Shown here piece after piece: positions 53,715 through 62,689 of a stretch of DNA of 64,000 bases. The notes under the pieces are model-generated. The model was not told the DNA's origin. It did no database searches and worked only from the letters and a program-made list of their open reading frames with translations. This DNA comes from Kribbella sp. VKM Ac-2569 (GTDB lineage Bacteria; Actinomycetota; Actinomycetes; Propionibacteriales; Kribbellaceae). Position 1 is the stretch's first letter. The number at the start of each line of letters is the position of its first letter. The stretch covers positions 62,001-126,000 of the forward strand of contig NZ_SGXJ01000008.1 in NCBI RefSeq assembly GCF_004216905.1. The letters are read 5' to 3'. The translations under genes and the position numbers were made by a program.

Positions 53715-54568
53715 GCCCGGTACGTCGTACGCACCTCAGCGGCCTCGACATTTACCCGTTCGGGCCGGCTGTACAGGTTCAGGTTGCCGTTGCGGATGAA
53801 GCCGGCGAGGGTCAGGCCGGACTCGGCGGCGAGGTCGATGGCGAGCGAACTGGGGGCGGAGACCGCGCCGAGGATCGGGATGCCGGCCATCACCGCCTTC
53901 TGGGCGAGCTCGAACGAGGTCCGGCCGGAGACGATGAGGATCAGGCCGCGGGCGGGGATCCGGCCGTTGAGCAGGGCCCAGCCGACGACCTTGTCGACGG
54001 CGTTGTGGCGGCCGACGTCCTCGCGGACGACGAGCAGTTCGCCGGTCGGCGTGAACAGGCCGGCCGCGTGCAGGCCGCCGGTGCGGTCGAAGACCTGCTG
54101 CCGGGCGCGGAGTGCGTCGGGGAGGGTCGCGAGTACGTCGTACCTGATGGTGACGTCGTCGGTGGCCGGGGAGTGGCGGGTCTTGGTGCGGACCGCGTCG
54201 AGGGATGCCTTGCCGCAGACGCCGCAGGACGAGGTGGTGTAGAAGTTGCGCTCGACGCCGGTGACGGGCGCGGGTACGCCGGGCGCGAGGCCGACGTCGA
54301 GGACGTTGTAGGTGTTGCGGCCGTCGTCGTCGCGGGAGTCGCAGTACCGCGCGTCGCGGATGTCGTCGACGCTGCCGATCACGCCCTCGGTGTGCAGGAA
54401 TCCGTGCGCCAGCTCGACGTCGTGGCCCGGCGTCCGCATCGTCACGGCCAGCGGCTTGCCGTCGACCCGCAACTCGAGCGGCTCCTCGACCGCGATCGAG
54501 TCGGGCCGGGAGCGGCTGCCGGCCGGGGTGACGCGCACAACCGGCCGCCGCGCAATCAACCGCCCCAT
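53711..54568 (-). CDS. fdhD: Formate dehydrogenase accessory sulfurtransferase FdhD
   Basis: 285-aa protein that transfers sulfur to the molybdenum cofactor of formate dehydrogenase. It contains the conserved Cys loop SSCGVCGK (C115 and C118), the family segments TPGHDVELAHGFLHTEG, GLHAAGLFTPTGELLVVRED and GRHNAVDKVVGWAL, and the C-terminal LAGFIRNGNLNLYS. The start is ATG 54568, which lies 13 bp inside the moeA 3' end. Its stop overlaps the SRPBCC gene by ATGA. Confidence 0.95.
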   Translation of the reverse strand: MGRLIARRPVVRVTPAGSRSRPDSIAVEEPLELRVDGKPLAVTMRTPGHDVELAHGFLHTEGVIGSVDDIRDARYCDSRDDDGRNTYNVLDVGLAPGVPAPVTGVERNFYTTSSCGVCGKASLDAVRTKTRHSPATDDVTIRYDVLATLPDALRARQQVFDRTGGLHAAGLFTPTGELLVVREDVGRHNAVDKVVGWALLNGRIPARGLILIVSGRTSFELAQKAVMAGIPILGAVSAPSSLAIDLAAESGLTLAGFIRNGNLNLYSRPERVNVEAAEVRTTYRA

Positions 54569-55854
54569 GGCCGGGACCCGGGGTCGAGGGGGAGGAGGCG
54601 GGCGGCGATGGCTTCGGCGGGGCCGGAGGCTACTACGGCGAGGGCGTCGGCGGTGGCGGGGCCGCGGAGCATGGCGGCGCCGCCGTGACCGACTGGTACG
54701 GCGCCTTGTGCGGTGAGGCGGACCGGGACGAGTCGGGTGCTGGTGGGGTGGCAGGGGATGCCGCCGGGGACCGCGATGTTGGTGAGTTCGGGAAGCGGGA
54801 GGCCGCGCATGCGGGTGATGGCTGCGACCCCGAGTGTCAGGAACGCGACGAGCGCGGCGAACGGGTTGCCGGGGAGGCCGATTACGAGGCGTCCGTCCGG
54901 TAGTTGTGCGAGCGCTTGTGGATGCCCGGGGCGGCAGGCGACTCCGTCGACGATCAGCTCGGCACCCAGCGTCTTGAGGGCGGGACGGAGGTGATCGGCC
55001 GGACCCGAGGCGGAGGAGCCGGAGACGAGCACTAGATCGGCCTGGGTCTCCCGCAGCGCGCTGACCAACTCGTCCAGCGAGTCCGGCAGATGCCGCACCG
55101 AGGCGGCGGATGTGGCGCCGGAGCGGGTGATGAGGCCGGGAAGCATCGGGCCGATGGCGTCGCGGACTCGGCCAGGGGTTGACGGGCCTTGGCGGACCAG
55201 TTCGTCGCCGGTGATCAGGGCGGCGGCCGTTGGTGGGGAGATGACGGTTAGGCGGTTCAGGCCGACGGTTGCCGCGAGGCCGAGAACGGCTGGGTCGATG
55301 ACTACTCCGGCCGGCAGCAGTTGGTCGCCGGGGCGGCATTCCTCGCCTGCGCGCCGGATGTGCCGGCCGTCCTCGGACGGTCCGACCAGTCGGTCGCCCG
55401 TCACGACAGCGTCTTCTGACCGCACTACGGACGTCGCCCCGGCCGGCACCGCCGCACCGGTGACGATCCCGGTCGCCTGCCCGTCCGCCAACTCACCAGG
55501 ATCCGCCGTCCCGGCCTTCACGTGCCCGACCACGCGCCACGGTCCAACTCCACGTACGGCGTACCCGTCCATCGCCGCACGATCCACCGGCGGCACCGCA
55601 ACCGGCGACACTAACGGCGTGGCCAGCACGCACCCGTCCGCCTCGTCGAGCCCGCGCCGTACGACCGCTCCCGGTCGCGCCACAGCATGTGCCAAGCCCC
55701 GAGCCACGTCCCACGGGACCACATCCCGCCGTGGCCGACGGTCAGCAGTTGTACGCCTAGGCCCGTCCTCCACAGGCCCACCCTCTCCGACCCGCCCCGA
55801 CTTGTCGAACCGATCCCGCTCCTCGAACCGATCCCGCCTGTCGGGCTGGGTCAT
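54556..55854 (-). CDS. moeA: Molybdopterin molybdenumtransferase MoeA
   Basis: 432-aa enzyme that inserts molybdate into adenylated molybdopterin. After a basic N-terminus (MTQPDRRDRFEERDRF) come VPPVDRAAMDGYAVRG, TGAAVPAGATSVVRSEDAVV, the MoaB-like domain (ALITGDELVRQG, DLVLVSGSSASGPADHLRPA) and GLPGNPFAALVAFLTLG. The charged extension of about 45 residues before the conserved part is unusual. The start is ATG 55854, overlapping fdsD (ATGA). Being in the fds operon, it probably supplies cofactor for this enzyme. Confidence 0.92.
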   Translation of the reverse strand: MTQPDRRDRFEERDRFDKSGRVGEGGPVEDGPRRTTADRRPRRDVVPWDVARGLAHAVARPGAVVRRGLDEADGCVLATPLVSPVAVPPVDRAAMDGYAVRGVGPWRVVGHVKAGTADPGELADGQATGIVTGAAVPAGATSVVRSEDAVVTGDRLVGPSEDGRHIRRAGEECRPGDQLLPAGVVIDPAVLGLAATVGLNRLTVISPPTAAALITGDELVRQGPSTPGRVRDAIGPMLPGLITRSGATSAASVRHLPDSLDELVSALRETQADLVLVSGSSASGPADHLRPALKTLGAELIVDGVACRPGHPQALAQLPDGRLVIGLPGNPFAALVAFLTLGVAAITRMRGLPLPELTNIAVPGGIPCHPTSTRLVPVRLTAQGAVPVGHGGAAMLRGPATADALAVVASGPAEAIAARLLPLDPGSRPWGG

Positions 55855-56072
55855 GCGGGAGCCTGGAGTTGCTGGGCGGCCAGCGCTGCGGCGGGGTCGA
55901 GGTCGGTGGCGCCGGACGCGACGTGCGCGATCAGCGCCTGCTTCATCCGAGGGTCCCAGACAGCCTTCATGTGGTTCGCGATGGCAGTGGCGGCGTCCGC
56001 GGGCGGACGGTGCGCGAACTGCGCCGCGATCTCGTTCGCCAACCGCACGTGCGGAGGTACGCCGCCGCTCAT
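55851..56072 (-). CDS. fdsD: Formate dehydrogenase delta subunit FdsD
   Basis: 73-aa helical protein of the FdsD family: MSGGVPPHVRLANEIAAQFA, then AIANHMKAVWDPRMKQALIA. The VWDPRMK motif is typical of the small subunit found with NAD-dependent molybdenum formate dehydrogenases, where it is needed for activity or assembly. Start and stop overlap fdsA and moeA (ATGA at both ends). Confidence 0.93.
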   Translation of the reverse strand: MSGGVPPHVRLANEIAAQFAHRPPADAATAIANHMKAVWDPRMKQALIAHVASGATDLDPAAALAAQQLQAPA

Positions 56073-58891
56073 CGATTGCCGCCAGCAACGACAGGCTCAC
56101 GCGTGGACTCGTCGGCGACCGGCTCCGGGATCAGGTCGACCTGGACCGCGGTGACCTTGTACTCGGGGCAGTTGGTCGCCCAGTCGGAGTTCTCCGTGGT
56201 GACGACGTTCGCCCCGCTCACCGGATGGTGGAACGTGGTGTAGCAGACGCCCACCGGCATCCGGTCCGAGATCGTCGCGCGCAATTCGGTCCGCCCGACC
56301 CGGCTCGACAACGCCACCATGTCCCCGTGCGTGATACCGCGCACCTCGGCGTCGTGCGGATGGATCTCCAGCACGTCCTCGGCATGCCACGCGACGTTCG
56401 CCGTACGCCGGGTCTGCGCCCCCACGTTGTACTGCGACAGGATCCGCCCGGTCGTCAGGATCAACGGGAACTTCCGCGTCGACCGCTCCGACGTCGGCAC
56501 GTACACGGTCTCCATGAACCGCCCCTTGCCGCGGGTGAACTCGTCCTCGTGCATGATCGGCGTACCCGATGGGTGCTCGAGGTTGCACGGCCACTGGATC
56601 GATCCGAGCTCGTCGAGCTTGCCGAACGACACCCCCATGAACGTCGGCGTCGTCATCGCGATCTCGTCCATGATCTGCGCGGCCGAGTCGTAGTGCATCG
56701 GGTACCCCATCGCCTGCGCGATCTCGCAGATGATCTCCCACTCCTGCTTCCCGGTCCGCGGCGCCATGATCGGCCGCACCCGGTTGATCCGGCGTTCCGC
56801 GTTCGTGAACGTGCCGTCCTTCTCCAGGAACGATGTCCCTGGCAACAAAACGTGCGCGAACTTCGCCGTCTCGTTGACGAACAGGTCCTGTACGACGAGC
56901 AACTCGAGCGCACCGAGTGCGGCGAACACGTGCTGCGTGTTCGGGTCGGACTGCGCGATGTCCTCGCCCTGGACGAACAGCGCCTTGAACGAGCCCTCGA
57001 TGGCCGCGTCGAACATGTTCGGGATCCGCAGCCCGGGCTCGTCGAGGATCGGCGTACCCCACAACTTCTCGTAGATGTCGCGGACGTCCTCGTTCGACAC
57101 GTGCCGGTACCCGGGCAGCTCGTGCGGGAACGAACCCATGTCGCACGAGCCCTGCACGTTGTTCTGCCCGCGCATCGGGTTCACCCCGACGCCCGGCCGG
57201 CCGATGTTGCCGGTCGCCATCGCGAGGTTCGCCATCCCCATCACCATGGTCGAGCCCTGGCTGTGCTCGGTGACGCCGAGACCGTAGTAGATCGCCGCGT
57301 TTCCGCCGGTCGCGTACAGCCGGGCCGCTTCGCGGATCTTCTCGGCCGGTACGCCGGCGATCTCGGCGACCGCCTCGGGGCTGTGCTCGGGCTGCGCGAT
57401 GAACGTCTCCCAGGCCTCGAAGTCCTCGCACCGGCTCGCGACGAACTCGCGGTCGACCAGGCCCTCGGTCACCACCACGTGCGCGAGCGCGTTGATGATC
57501 GCGACGTTCGTGCCCGGGCTGAGCTCGAGGTGGTACGCCGCCTCGATGTGCGGCGACCGGACCAGGTCGATCCGCCGCGGGTCGATCACGATCAGCTGCG
57601 CGCCCTGCCGGATCCGCTGCTTCATCCGGGAGGCGAACACCGGGTGCGCGTCGGTCGGGTTCGACCCGATCACCAGGATCACGTCGGACTCGTCGACGGA
57701 ACGGAAATCCTGCGTTCCGGCGGATTCCCCGAAGGTCTGCTTCAGCCCGTACCCGGTCGGCGAGTGACAGACCCGCGCGCAGGTGTCGACGTTGTTGTTT
57801 CCGAAAACTGCGCGGACCATTTTCTGGACCGCGTACACCTCCTCGTTGGTGGTCCGCGACGAGGTGATCGCGCCGATCGAACCCTGACCGTGCGCCGCCT
57901 GGATCTCCCGGAGCCGGCCCGCGGTGAACGAGATCGCCTCTTCCCAGGAAACTTTCCGCCACGGTTCCGAAATCGTGTTCCGCACCATTGGCTCCAGCAC
58001 CCGGTCGGGATGAGACGCGTACCCGAACGCGAACCGGCCCTTCACGCACGAGTGGCCCTCGTTCGCGCCGCCGTTCTTGTACGGCACCATCCGGACCAGT
58101 TCGTCACCACGGAGCTCGGCCTTGAACGAACATCCGACACCGCAGTACGCGCAGGTCGTCAGCACGGTCCGGGTCGGCATCCCGAGCTCGACCACCGACT
58201 TCTCCTGCAATGTCGCGGTCGGACAGGCCTGCACGCACGCGCCGCAGGACACACAGTCCGACTCGAAGAACGACACCCCGGCACCGGCCGCGACCTTGGA
58301 ATCGAATCCACGCCCCTCGATCGTCAGCGCCAGCGTGCCCTGTACTTCGTCACACGCGCGCACGCACCGCGAGCACGCGATGCACTTGGATGCCTCGAAG
58401 TCGAAGTACGGGTTGGAGGAATCGGTCGGCAGGTCCATGTGGTTGGCGCCGGCCTCCACACCGGAGCCGTAGCGGACCTCGCGCAGCCCGGTGACGCCGG
58501 CCATGTCCTGCAGTTCGCAGTCGCCGTTCGCCGAGCAGGTCAGACAGTCGAGCGGGTGGTCGGAGATGTACAGCTCCATCACGCCGCGGCGCAGCTTCCC
58601 GAGCCGCTCGTTCTGCGTCCGGACGACCATGCCGTCCCGGCACGGCGTCGTACACGAGGCCGGCGTACCTTTCACGCCATCGATCTCGACCACGCACAGG
58701 CGGCACGACCCGAACGCCTCCAGGTTGTCGGTCGCGCACAGCTTCGGTACGTCGACGCCCGCCTCCTTCGCCGCCCGCATCACCGACGTACCGGGTGGCA
58801 CCTTGACCGGAACGCCGTCGACGGTCAGCTCGATCGTTGCCGCACCGGCGCGGGCCGGCGTACCGAAGTCAGGTTCCTTGAGCAGACTCAT
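56069..58891 (-). CDS. fdsA: NAD-dependent formate dehydrogenase catalytic subunit FdsA
   Basis: 940-aa molybdenum enzyme subunit. The N-terminal 2Fe-2S ferredoxin domain (GSCRLCVVEIDG) and the His/Cys cluster region (DHPLDCLTCSANGDCELQDM) are followed by two 4Fe-4S pairs (SKCIACSRCVRACDE and SDCVSCGACVQACP). The catalytic bis-MGD domain begins at CAYCGVGCSF. The metal ligand is Cys, not selenocysteine (CARVCHSPTGYGLKQTFG). It oxidises formate to CO2 and passes electrons to FdsB/FdsG. The start is ATG 58891, overlapping fdsB (ATGA). Confidence 0.95.
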   Translation of the reverse strand: MSLLKEPDFGTPARAGAATIELTVDGVPVKVPPGTSVMRAAKEAGVDVPKLCATDNLEAFGSCRLCVVEIDGVKGTPASCTTPCRDGMVVRTQNERLGKLRRGVMELYISDHPLDCLTCSANGDCELQDMAGVTGLREVRYGSGVEAGANHMDLPTDSSNPYFDFEASKCIACSRCVRACDEVQGTLALTIEGRGFDSKVAAGAGVSFFESDCVSCGACVQACPTATLQEKSVVELGMPTRTVLTTCAYCGVGCSFKAELRGDELVRMVPYKNGGANEGHSCVKGRFAFGYASHPDRVLEPMVRNTISEPWRKVSWEEAISFTAGRLREIQAAHGQGSIGAITSSRTTNEEVYAVQKMVRAVFGNNNVDTCARVCHSPTGYGLKQTFGESAGTQDFRSVDESDVILVIGSNPTDAHPVFASRMKQRIRQGAQLIVIDPRRIDLVRSPHIEAAYHLELSPGTNVAIINALAHVVVTEGLVDREFVASRCEDFEAWETFIAQPEHSPEAVAEIAGVPAEKIREAARLYATGGNAAIYYGLGVTEHSQGSTMVMGMANLAMATGNIGRPGVGVNPMRGQNNVQGSCDMGSFPHELPGYRHVSNEDVRDIYEKLWGTPILDEPGLRIPNMFDAAIEGSFKALFVQGEDIAQSDPNTQHVFAALGALELLVVQDLFVNETAKFAHVLLPGTSFLEKDGTFTNAERRINRVRPIMAPRTGKQEWEIICEIAQAMGYPMHYDSAAQIMDEIAMTTPTFMGVSFGKLDELGSIQWPCNLEHPSGTPIMHEDEFTRGKGRFMETVYVPTSERSTRKFPLILTTGRILSQYNVGAQTRRTANVAWHAEDVLEIHPHDAEVRGITHGDMVALSSRVGRTELRATISDRMPVGVCYTTFHHPVSGANVVTTENSDWATNCPEYKVTAVQVDLIPEPVADESTREPVVAGGNR

Positions 58892-60399
58892 ACCTGGAAG
58901 TCCTCTCCGAAATGGCGGACGGCACTGCGTACTGGCATCGGGGTGAGGCCGCCCATCGCGCAGAGCGAGCCGTCGGTCATGAGTTCGCACAGGTCCTCGA
59001 GAACGACCAGATTCTTTGCGCGGTCGGTGCCGGACACGATCCGGTCGATGGTCTCGACGCCGCGGACCGCGCCGACCCGGCAGGGCGTGCACTTGCCGCA
59101 CGACTCGGCCGCGCAGAACTCGAACGCGAACCGCGCCATCGCCGCCATGTCCACGGTCTCGTCGAACACCACGATCCCGCCGTGCCCGACCATCGCGCCG
59201 GCCGCCGCGAACGCCTCGTAGTCCATCGGCAGGTCGAACTGCTCGACCGGAAGATAGGCGCCGAGCGGACCGCCGACCTGGACAGCCCGCACCGGCCGAC
59301 CTGACGACGTTCCGCCGCCGAAGTCGTTCACCAGTTCGCCGAGCGTGATCCCGAACGCGGTCTCGACGATCCCGCCGTGGGCGATGTTCCCGCCGAGCTG
59401 GAAGACGCTGGTGCCGAGCGAACGGCCGGTGCCGTACGCCGCATACTCCGCGGCCCCGTGCGCGAGAATCGTCGGGACCGTTGCCAACGACAACACGTTG
59501 TTGACGACGGTCGGACAACCGAAAAGCCCTTCCAGGGCAGGGATCGGGGGCTTCGCGCGGACCATGCCGCGTTTGCCCTCCAGGCTCTCGAGCATCGAGG
59601 TCTCTTCGCCGCAGATGTACGCACCCGCGCCGACCCGGACGTGCAGGTCGAAGCCGAACCCTGAGCCGAGAATGTCCGGCCCCAACCAGCCTTCGTCACG
59701 CGCTCGCTCGATCGCGTCCTTGAGAGTCGCGACCGCGTCCGGGTATTCCGAGCGCAGGTAGACGTAGCCCTCCGCGGCGCCGACGGCGTACGCCGCGATC
59801 GTCATTCCCTCGATCAAGGTGAACGGGTCACCCTCGATCAGCATCCGGTCTGCGTACGTGCCGGAGTCGCCCTCGTCCGCGTTGCAGCAGACGAACTTGA
59901 GATCTGCGTCGGCGCCAAGCACCGTCCGCCATTTGATCCCGGTCGGGAACCCGGCTCCACCTCGTCCCCGCAAGCCCGAGTCCACGGCGGTCTCGACCAC
60001 GTCGGCCGGCGGCATCGCTAGCGCTGCTAGCAATCCGCGCGTTCCGCCGTGCGCCACGTAGTCCGCGGTCGACAACGGATCAACCACACCCACCCGCTGG
60101 AACGTCAACCGCTGCTGCCGCTTCATCCACGGCAACTCCTCCACCAACCCGAGCGAGGCGCCGGCACCGGACAGCATCCCGGCAGCAATCAGCCCATCCA
60201 CGTCCTCCGGGGCAACAGGTCCGTACCCCACCCGCCCCGCAGCCGTCTCCACCTCCACCAACGGCTCCAACCACAACATCCCTCGAGACCCGGTGCGGAC
60301 AACCTCAGCGCCACCATCTGCGGCGATCCGCTCGGCAACCTCGTCCGCTCCGACGGAACGGGCAGCAGAGTCACGCGGTACGAACACCCGCACCGTCAT
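58888..60399 (-). CDS. fdsB: Formate dehydrogenase beta subunit FdsB (NuoF-like, NADH/FMN)
   Basis: 503-aa flavoprotein. An N-terminal thioredoxin-like region of about 110 residues precedes the NuoF core: RGRGGAGFPTGIKW (FMN/NAD site), VCCNADEGDSGTYADRMLIE, GAGAYICGEETSMLESLEGK and the 4Fe-4S site CAAESCGKCTPCRVGA. It reduces NAD with electrons from FdsA. The start is ATG 60399, overlapping fdsG (ATGA). Its stop overlaps fdsA. Confidence 0.95.
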   Translation of the reverse strand: MTVRVFVPRDSAARSVGADEVAERIAADGGAEVVRTGSRGMLWLEPLVEVETAAGRVGYGPVAPEDVDGLIAAGMLSGAGASLGLVEELPWMKRQQRLTFQRVGVVDPLSTADYVAHGGTRGLLAALAMPPADVVETAVDSGLRGRGGAGFPTGIKWRTVLGADADLKFVCCNADEGDSGTYADRMLIEGDPFTLIEGMTIAAYAVGAAEGYVYLRSEYPDAVATLKDAIERARDEGWLGPDILGSGFGFDLHVRVGAGAYICGEETSMLESLEGKRGMVRAKPPIPALEGLFGCPTVVNNVLSLATVPTILAHGAAEYAAYGTGRSLGTSVFQLGGNIAHGGIVETAFGITLGELVNDFGGGTSSGRPVRAVQVGGPLGAYLPVEQFDLPMDYEAFAAAGAMVGHGGIVVFDETVDMAAMARFAFEFCAAESCGKCTPCRVGAVRGVETIDRIVSGTDRAKNLVVLEDLCELMTDGSLCAMGGLTPMPVRSAVRHFGEDFQV

Positions 60400-60890
60400 C
60401 GGGTCTCCCCCAACAGCGCGTTGAGGCGGGTGGGAGTTACTCGGCCGTGGAGTTTGCCGGCGACCTGGACTGCTGGGCCTAGGGCGCAGTTGCCGAAGCA
60501 GTAGATCTCTTCGAGGGTGACGCGACCGTCGTACGTCGTCTCGCCGAACCCACAGCCGATCGTGCGTTTGGCGTGCTCGGCGAGTTCGACCGCGCCGACC
60601 GAGCGGCACGCCTCCGCCTGGCAGATCGCGACGGTGGTGCGCCCGGCCGCCGTACGCCGGAAGTCCTTGTAGAACGTGACGACGCCGTGCACCTCGGCGA
60701 CCGCGAGGTTCAGTACGTCGGCGATCACCGCGACATCCGGCTGGTCGACGTACCCGAACTCCTCCTGCACCGCGTGCAGGATCGGTATCAGCGCACCACG
60801 AAGACCGCGCAGTTCCTCCGCGATCTCGCGCACTCTCCTGGCACGCCCGGGGACCGGGACGGGGGCGGCGGCCACGACCTCACTCGTCAT
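60396..60890 (-). CDS. fdsG: Formate dehydrogenase gamma subunit FdsG (NuoE-like)
   Basis: 164-aa 2Fe-2S subunit like NuoE. It has ILHAVQEEFGYVDQPDVAVI, HGVVTFYKDFRR, and cluster Cys in CQAEACRSVGA and IYCFGNCALGPAV. The start is taken as ATG 60890 (MTSEVV); an upstream in-frame ATG at 60965 would add unrelated residues. It is the first gene of the seven-gene operon. The sequence GTTGTATACATG overlaps the start, and a perfect palindrome lies 48 bp upstream. Confidence 0.92.
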   Translation of the reverse strand: MTSEVVAAAPVPVPGRARRVREIAEELRGLRGALIPILHAVQEEFGYVDQPDVAVIADVLNLAVAEVHGVVTFYKDFRRTAAGRTTVAICQAEACRSVGAVELAEHAKRTIGCGFGETTYDGRVTLEEIYCFGNCALGPAVQVAGKLHGRVTPTRLNALLGETR

Positions 60891-60937
60891 GTATACAACA
60901 TTCCGTCGCCAATGCACCGCGGTCAAAGCAATGCTGC

Positions 60938-60951
60938 CTATCAGCTGATAG
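60938..60951. promoter_or_regulatory. Perfect 14-bp palindrome upstream of the fds operon
   Basis: CTATCAGCTGATAG is exactly self-complementary. A further half-site, GCTATCA, follows at about 60958. It lies 48-61 bp before fdsG in the 136-bp gap between ddl and the operon, so it is a candidate operator. A second dyad, TTGTATACA, lies at about 60890-60900. No regulator gene is adjacent. Confidence 0.5.
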
Positions 60952-61026
60952 CCAGCAGCTATCAAGTCAGGCTGTATGCCGGACCATAGAGGGCGGCCGG
61001 GATTCGGTCGTCGCTCAGTAATACGG

Positions 61027-61992
61027 TCATCCGCGCGCCACCGCCGTACGGATCAGGGTGTCGACGACCTCGGCGTACGACATCCCGGCCGCTGCCCACA
61101 TCCGCGGGAACTGCGACGCCGGCGTGAACCCGGGGAACGTGTTGATCTCGTTGACGACCGGCTCGCCGTCGCGCAGTACGAAGAAGTCCACCCGCGCCAG
61201 CCCCTCGCAGCCGAGCACCTCGAACACATCGATCGCCGTACGCCGTAGTCGCACCGCCAGTTCGGGATCGATGCGAGCCGGTACGACGAACCGCGTGCCG
61301 CTGCTGTCGTACTTCGCGGTCGCGTTGAAGAACGGCTGCTCCGGATCCGCATGGATCTCCAGCGCCGGCGCCGTCTCCACCCGCCCGTCCGGGAACTGCA
61401 GCACCGCGAGGTCGATCTCGCGACCTACCATCTCCCGCTCCACCAGGACCTGCGGACCGAACGCGGTGGCTTCCGCGATCGCGGCCAGCAGCGTCGGCAG
61501 GTTCGTCGCGCGGGTCACGCCGAAGCTCGAGCCGCCGTTCGCCGGTTTCACGAAGAGCGGGAAGTCCAGGCCGGCCACCTTCAGCTTCTGCAGCGTCGCT
61601 TCGGCGTCGGTCAGTTCGGCGCCGCGCAGCGTGACACCTGGCGTCACCGGGATCCCGTGTGCCTTCAGGACCGCCTTGGTCAGGTGCTTGTCCAGTCCGA
61701 CCGCGCTGGCCGCGATCCCGCTGCCGACGTACGGGATGTGCAGCTGTTCGAGGAAACCCTGCAGGCGGCCGTCCTCGCCGCCCTCGCCGTGCAACGCCGG
61801 GATCGTGATATCGCACGCCTGCAGGATCTCGATCGCTTCGTGCTGCCCGTCCAACCAGTTGCCCTCAGCATCGATCATCAGCGGGATCGCCATGTGGCCG
61901 AGCAGTTCGACCGCCTTCATGATCCCCTTGCCACTGGCCAACGACACGTCGTGCTCCGGACTCGCCCCACCCATCACGACCGCGACCTTCAC
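61027..61992 (-). CDS. ddl: D-alanine--D-alanine ligase
   Basis: 321-aa ATP-grasp ligase. It has the N-terminal VMGGASPEHDVSLASGKGI, ALHGEGGEDGRLQGFLEQ, the ATP-binding FVKPANGGSSFGVTRA, the magnesium-binding RVDFFVLRDGEPVVNEINTF and PGFTPASQFPRMW. It makes D-Ala-D-Ala for peptidoglycan. The start is GTG 61992, with GAGGAGGGG about 8 nt upstream; the ATG at 62058 lies in non-conserved sequence. The length is near the short end for the family. It could be a second Ddl or a D-Ala ligase of other specificity. Confidence 0.9.
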   Translation of the reverse strand: MKVAVVMGGASPEHDVSLASGKGIMKAVELLGHMAIPLMIDAEGNWLDGQHEAIEILQACDITIPALHGEGGEDGRLQGFLEQLHIPYVGSGIAASAVGLDKHLTKAVLKAHGIPVTPGVTLRGAELTDAEATLQKLKVAGLDFPLFVKPANGGSSFGVTRATNLPTLLAAIAEATAFGPQVLVEREMVGREIDLAVLQFPDGRVETAPALEIHADPEQPFFNATAKYDSSGTRFVVPARIDPELAVRLRRTAIDVFEVLGCEGLARVDFFVLRDGEPVVNEINTFPGFTPASQFPRMWAAAGMSYAEVVDTLIRTAVARG

Positions 61993-62128
61993 CAGTTCCC
62001 CTCCTCGTAGCGCCGGGACTGAACCCAGGTTCCTACCCGTCATTGTTGTTTCTGGCAACGATCCGGATCATCGGAGTGCGGGCGGATGTCTGCCTACGAC
62101 CCTGGTATGACGCACCTCCTCCACAAGA

Positions 62129-62689
62129 ATGAGCGATACTGGAGGGGTGCAAGCCACCGATCATCTGCAGGCGTCCTTGCAGGCCGCGATCGCGCTGGCC
62201 AACACCTTCGGATCCGCCGAGCGGCAGGGTCGCCCGGCGGTTCCCCCGGACGCCGCGGCGGTCGACGCCGTACTGCGGCTGACCACCAACCAACCGCCCG
62301 CCGTCGATCCCGCCGACTACGCCGCCGGCGGGAAAACGTTGTACGACGCCCTCGGCAGCCTCCCTGCCGTCGATCGGGCCGTCGAACTGGTGAACGCATT
62401 GCTCAGGGAAACCAAGGCCGCGCCGCAGTTGACCCGCGACGTCGGAGCGCCGTGGCATCTGCACTTCGGCAGTCCCGACGACGCGAACGGCTGGCTGGCC
62501 GAACTCGCCACCGCCGTGGCGATGCTGCTCGGCAGCGACGAGGCGGAGCGGCTCCGCCGGTGCGAGGCCGACCGATGCGACGACCTGTTCCTGGACTCGA
62601 CGCGGAACGGGAACCAGCGGTTCTGCTCAACCGCCTGTCAGAACCGCGCCAAGGTCGCCGCTCATCGGGCGCGGGTCCGCAGCTCCTGA
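62129..62689 (+). CDS. ABATE/CGNR zinc-finger regulator
   Basis: 186-aa protein of the actinobacterial CGNR family. The N-terminal ABATE domain (about residues 7-135) includes LQASLQAAIALANTFGSAER. The C-terminal zinc finger is RRCEADRCDDLFLDSTRNG, then RFCSTACQNRAKVAAHRAR. The usual CGNR tetrapeptide is CQNR here. It is probably a stress-related transcription regulator. The start is ATG 62129, or GTG 62147 if leaderless (GATACT lies 9 bp before it). Its last 63 bp overlap the convergent GNAT gene. Confidence 0.85.
   Translation: MSDTGGVQATDHLQASLQAAIALANTFGSAERQGRPAVPPDAAAVDAVLRLTTNQPPAVDPADYAAGGKTLYDALGSLPAVDRAVELVNALLRETKAAPQLTRDVGAPWHLHFGSPDDANGWLAELATAVAMLLGSDEAERLRRCEADRCDDLFLDSTRNGNQRFCSTACQNRAKVAAHRARVRSS

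Noticed and set aside
57730..57790. Selenocysteine at the FdsA active site
   Set aside because: The ligand codon encodes Cys (CARVCHSP); no in-frame TGA is present.
55112..59221. 1369-codon plus-strand frame opposite moeA and fdsA
   Set aside because: The opposite strand encodes well-conserved enzymes; this is an antisense shadow.
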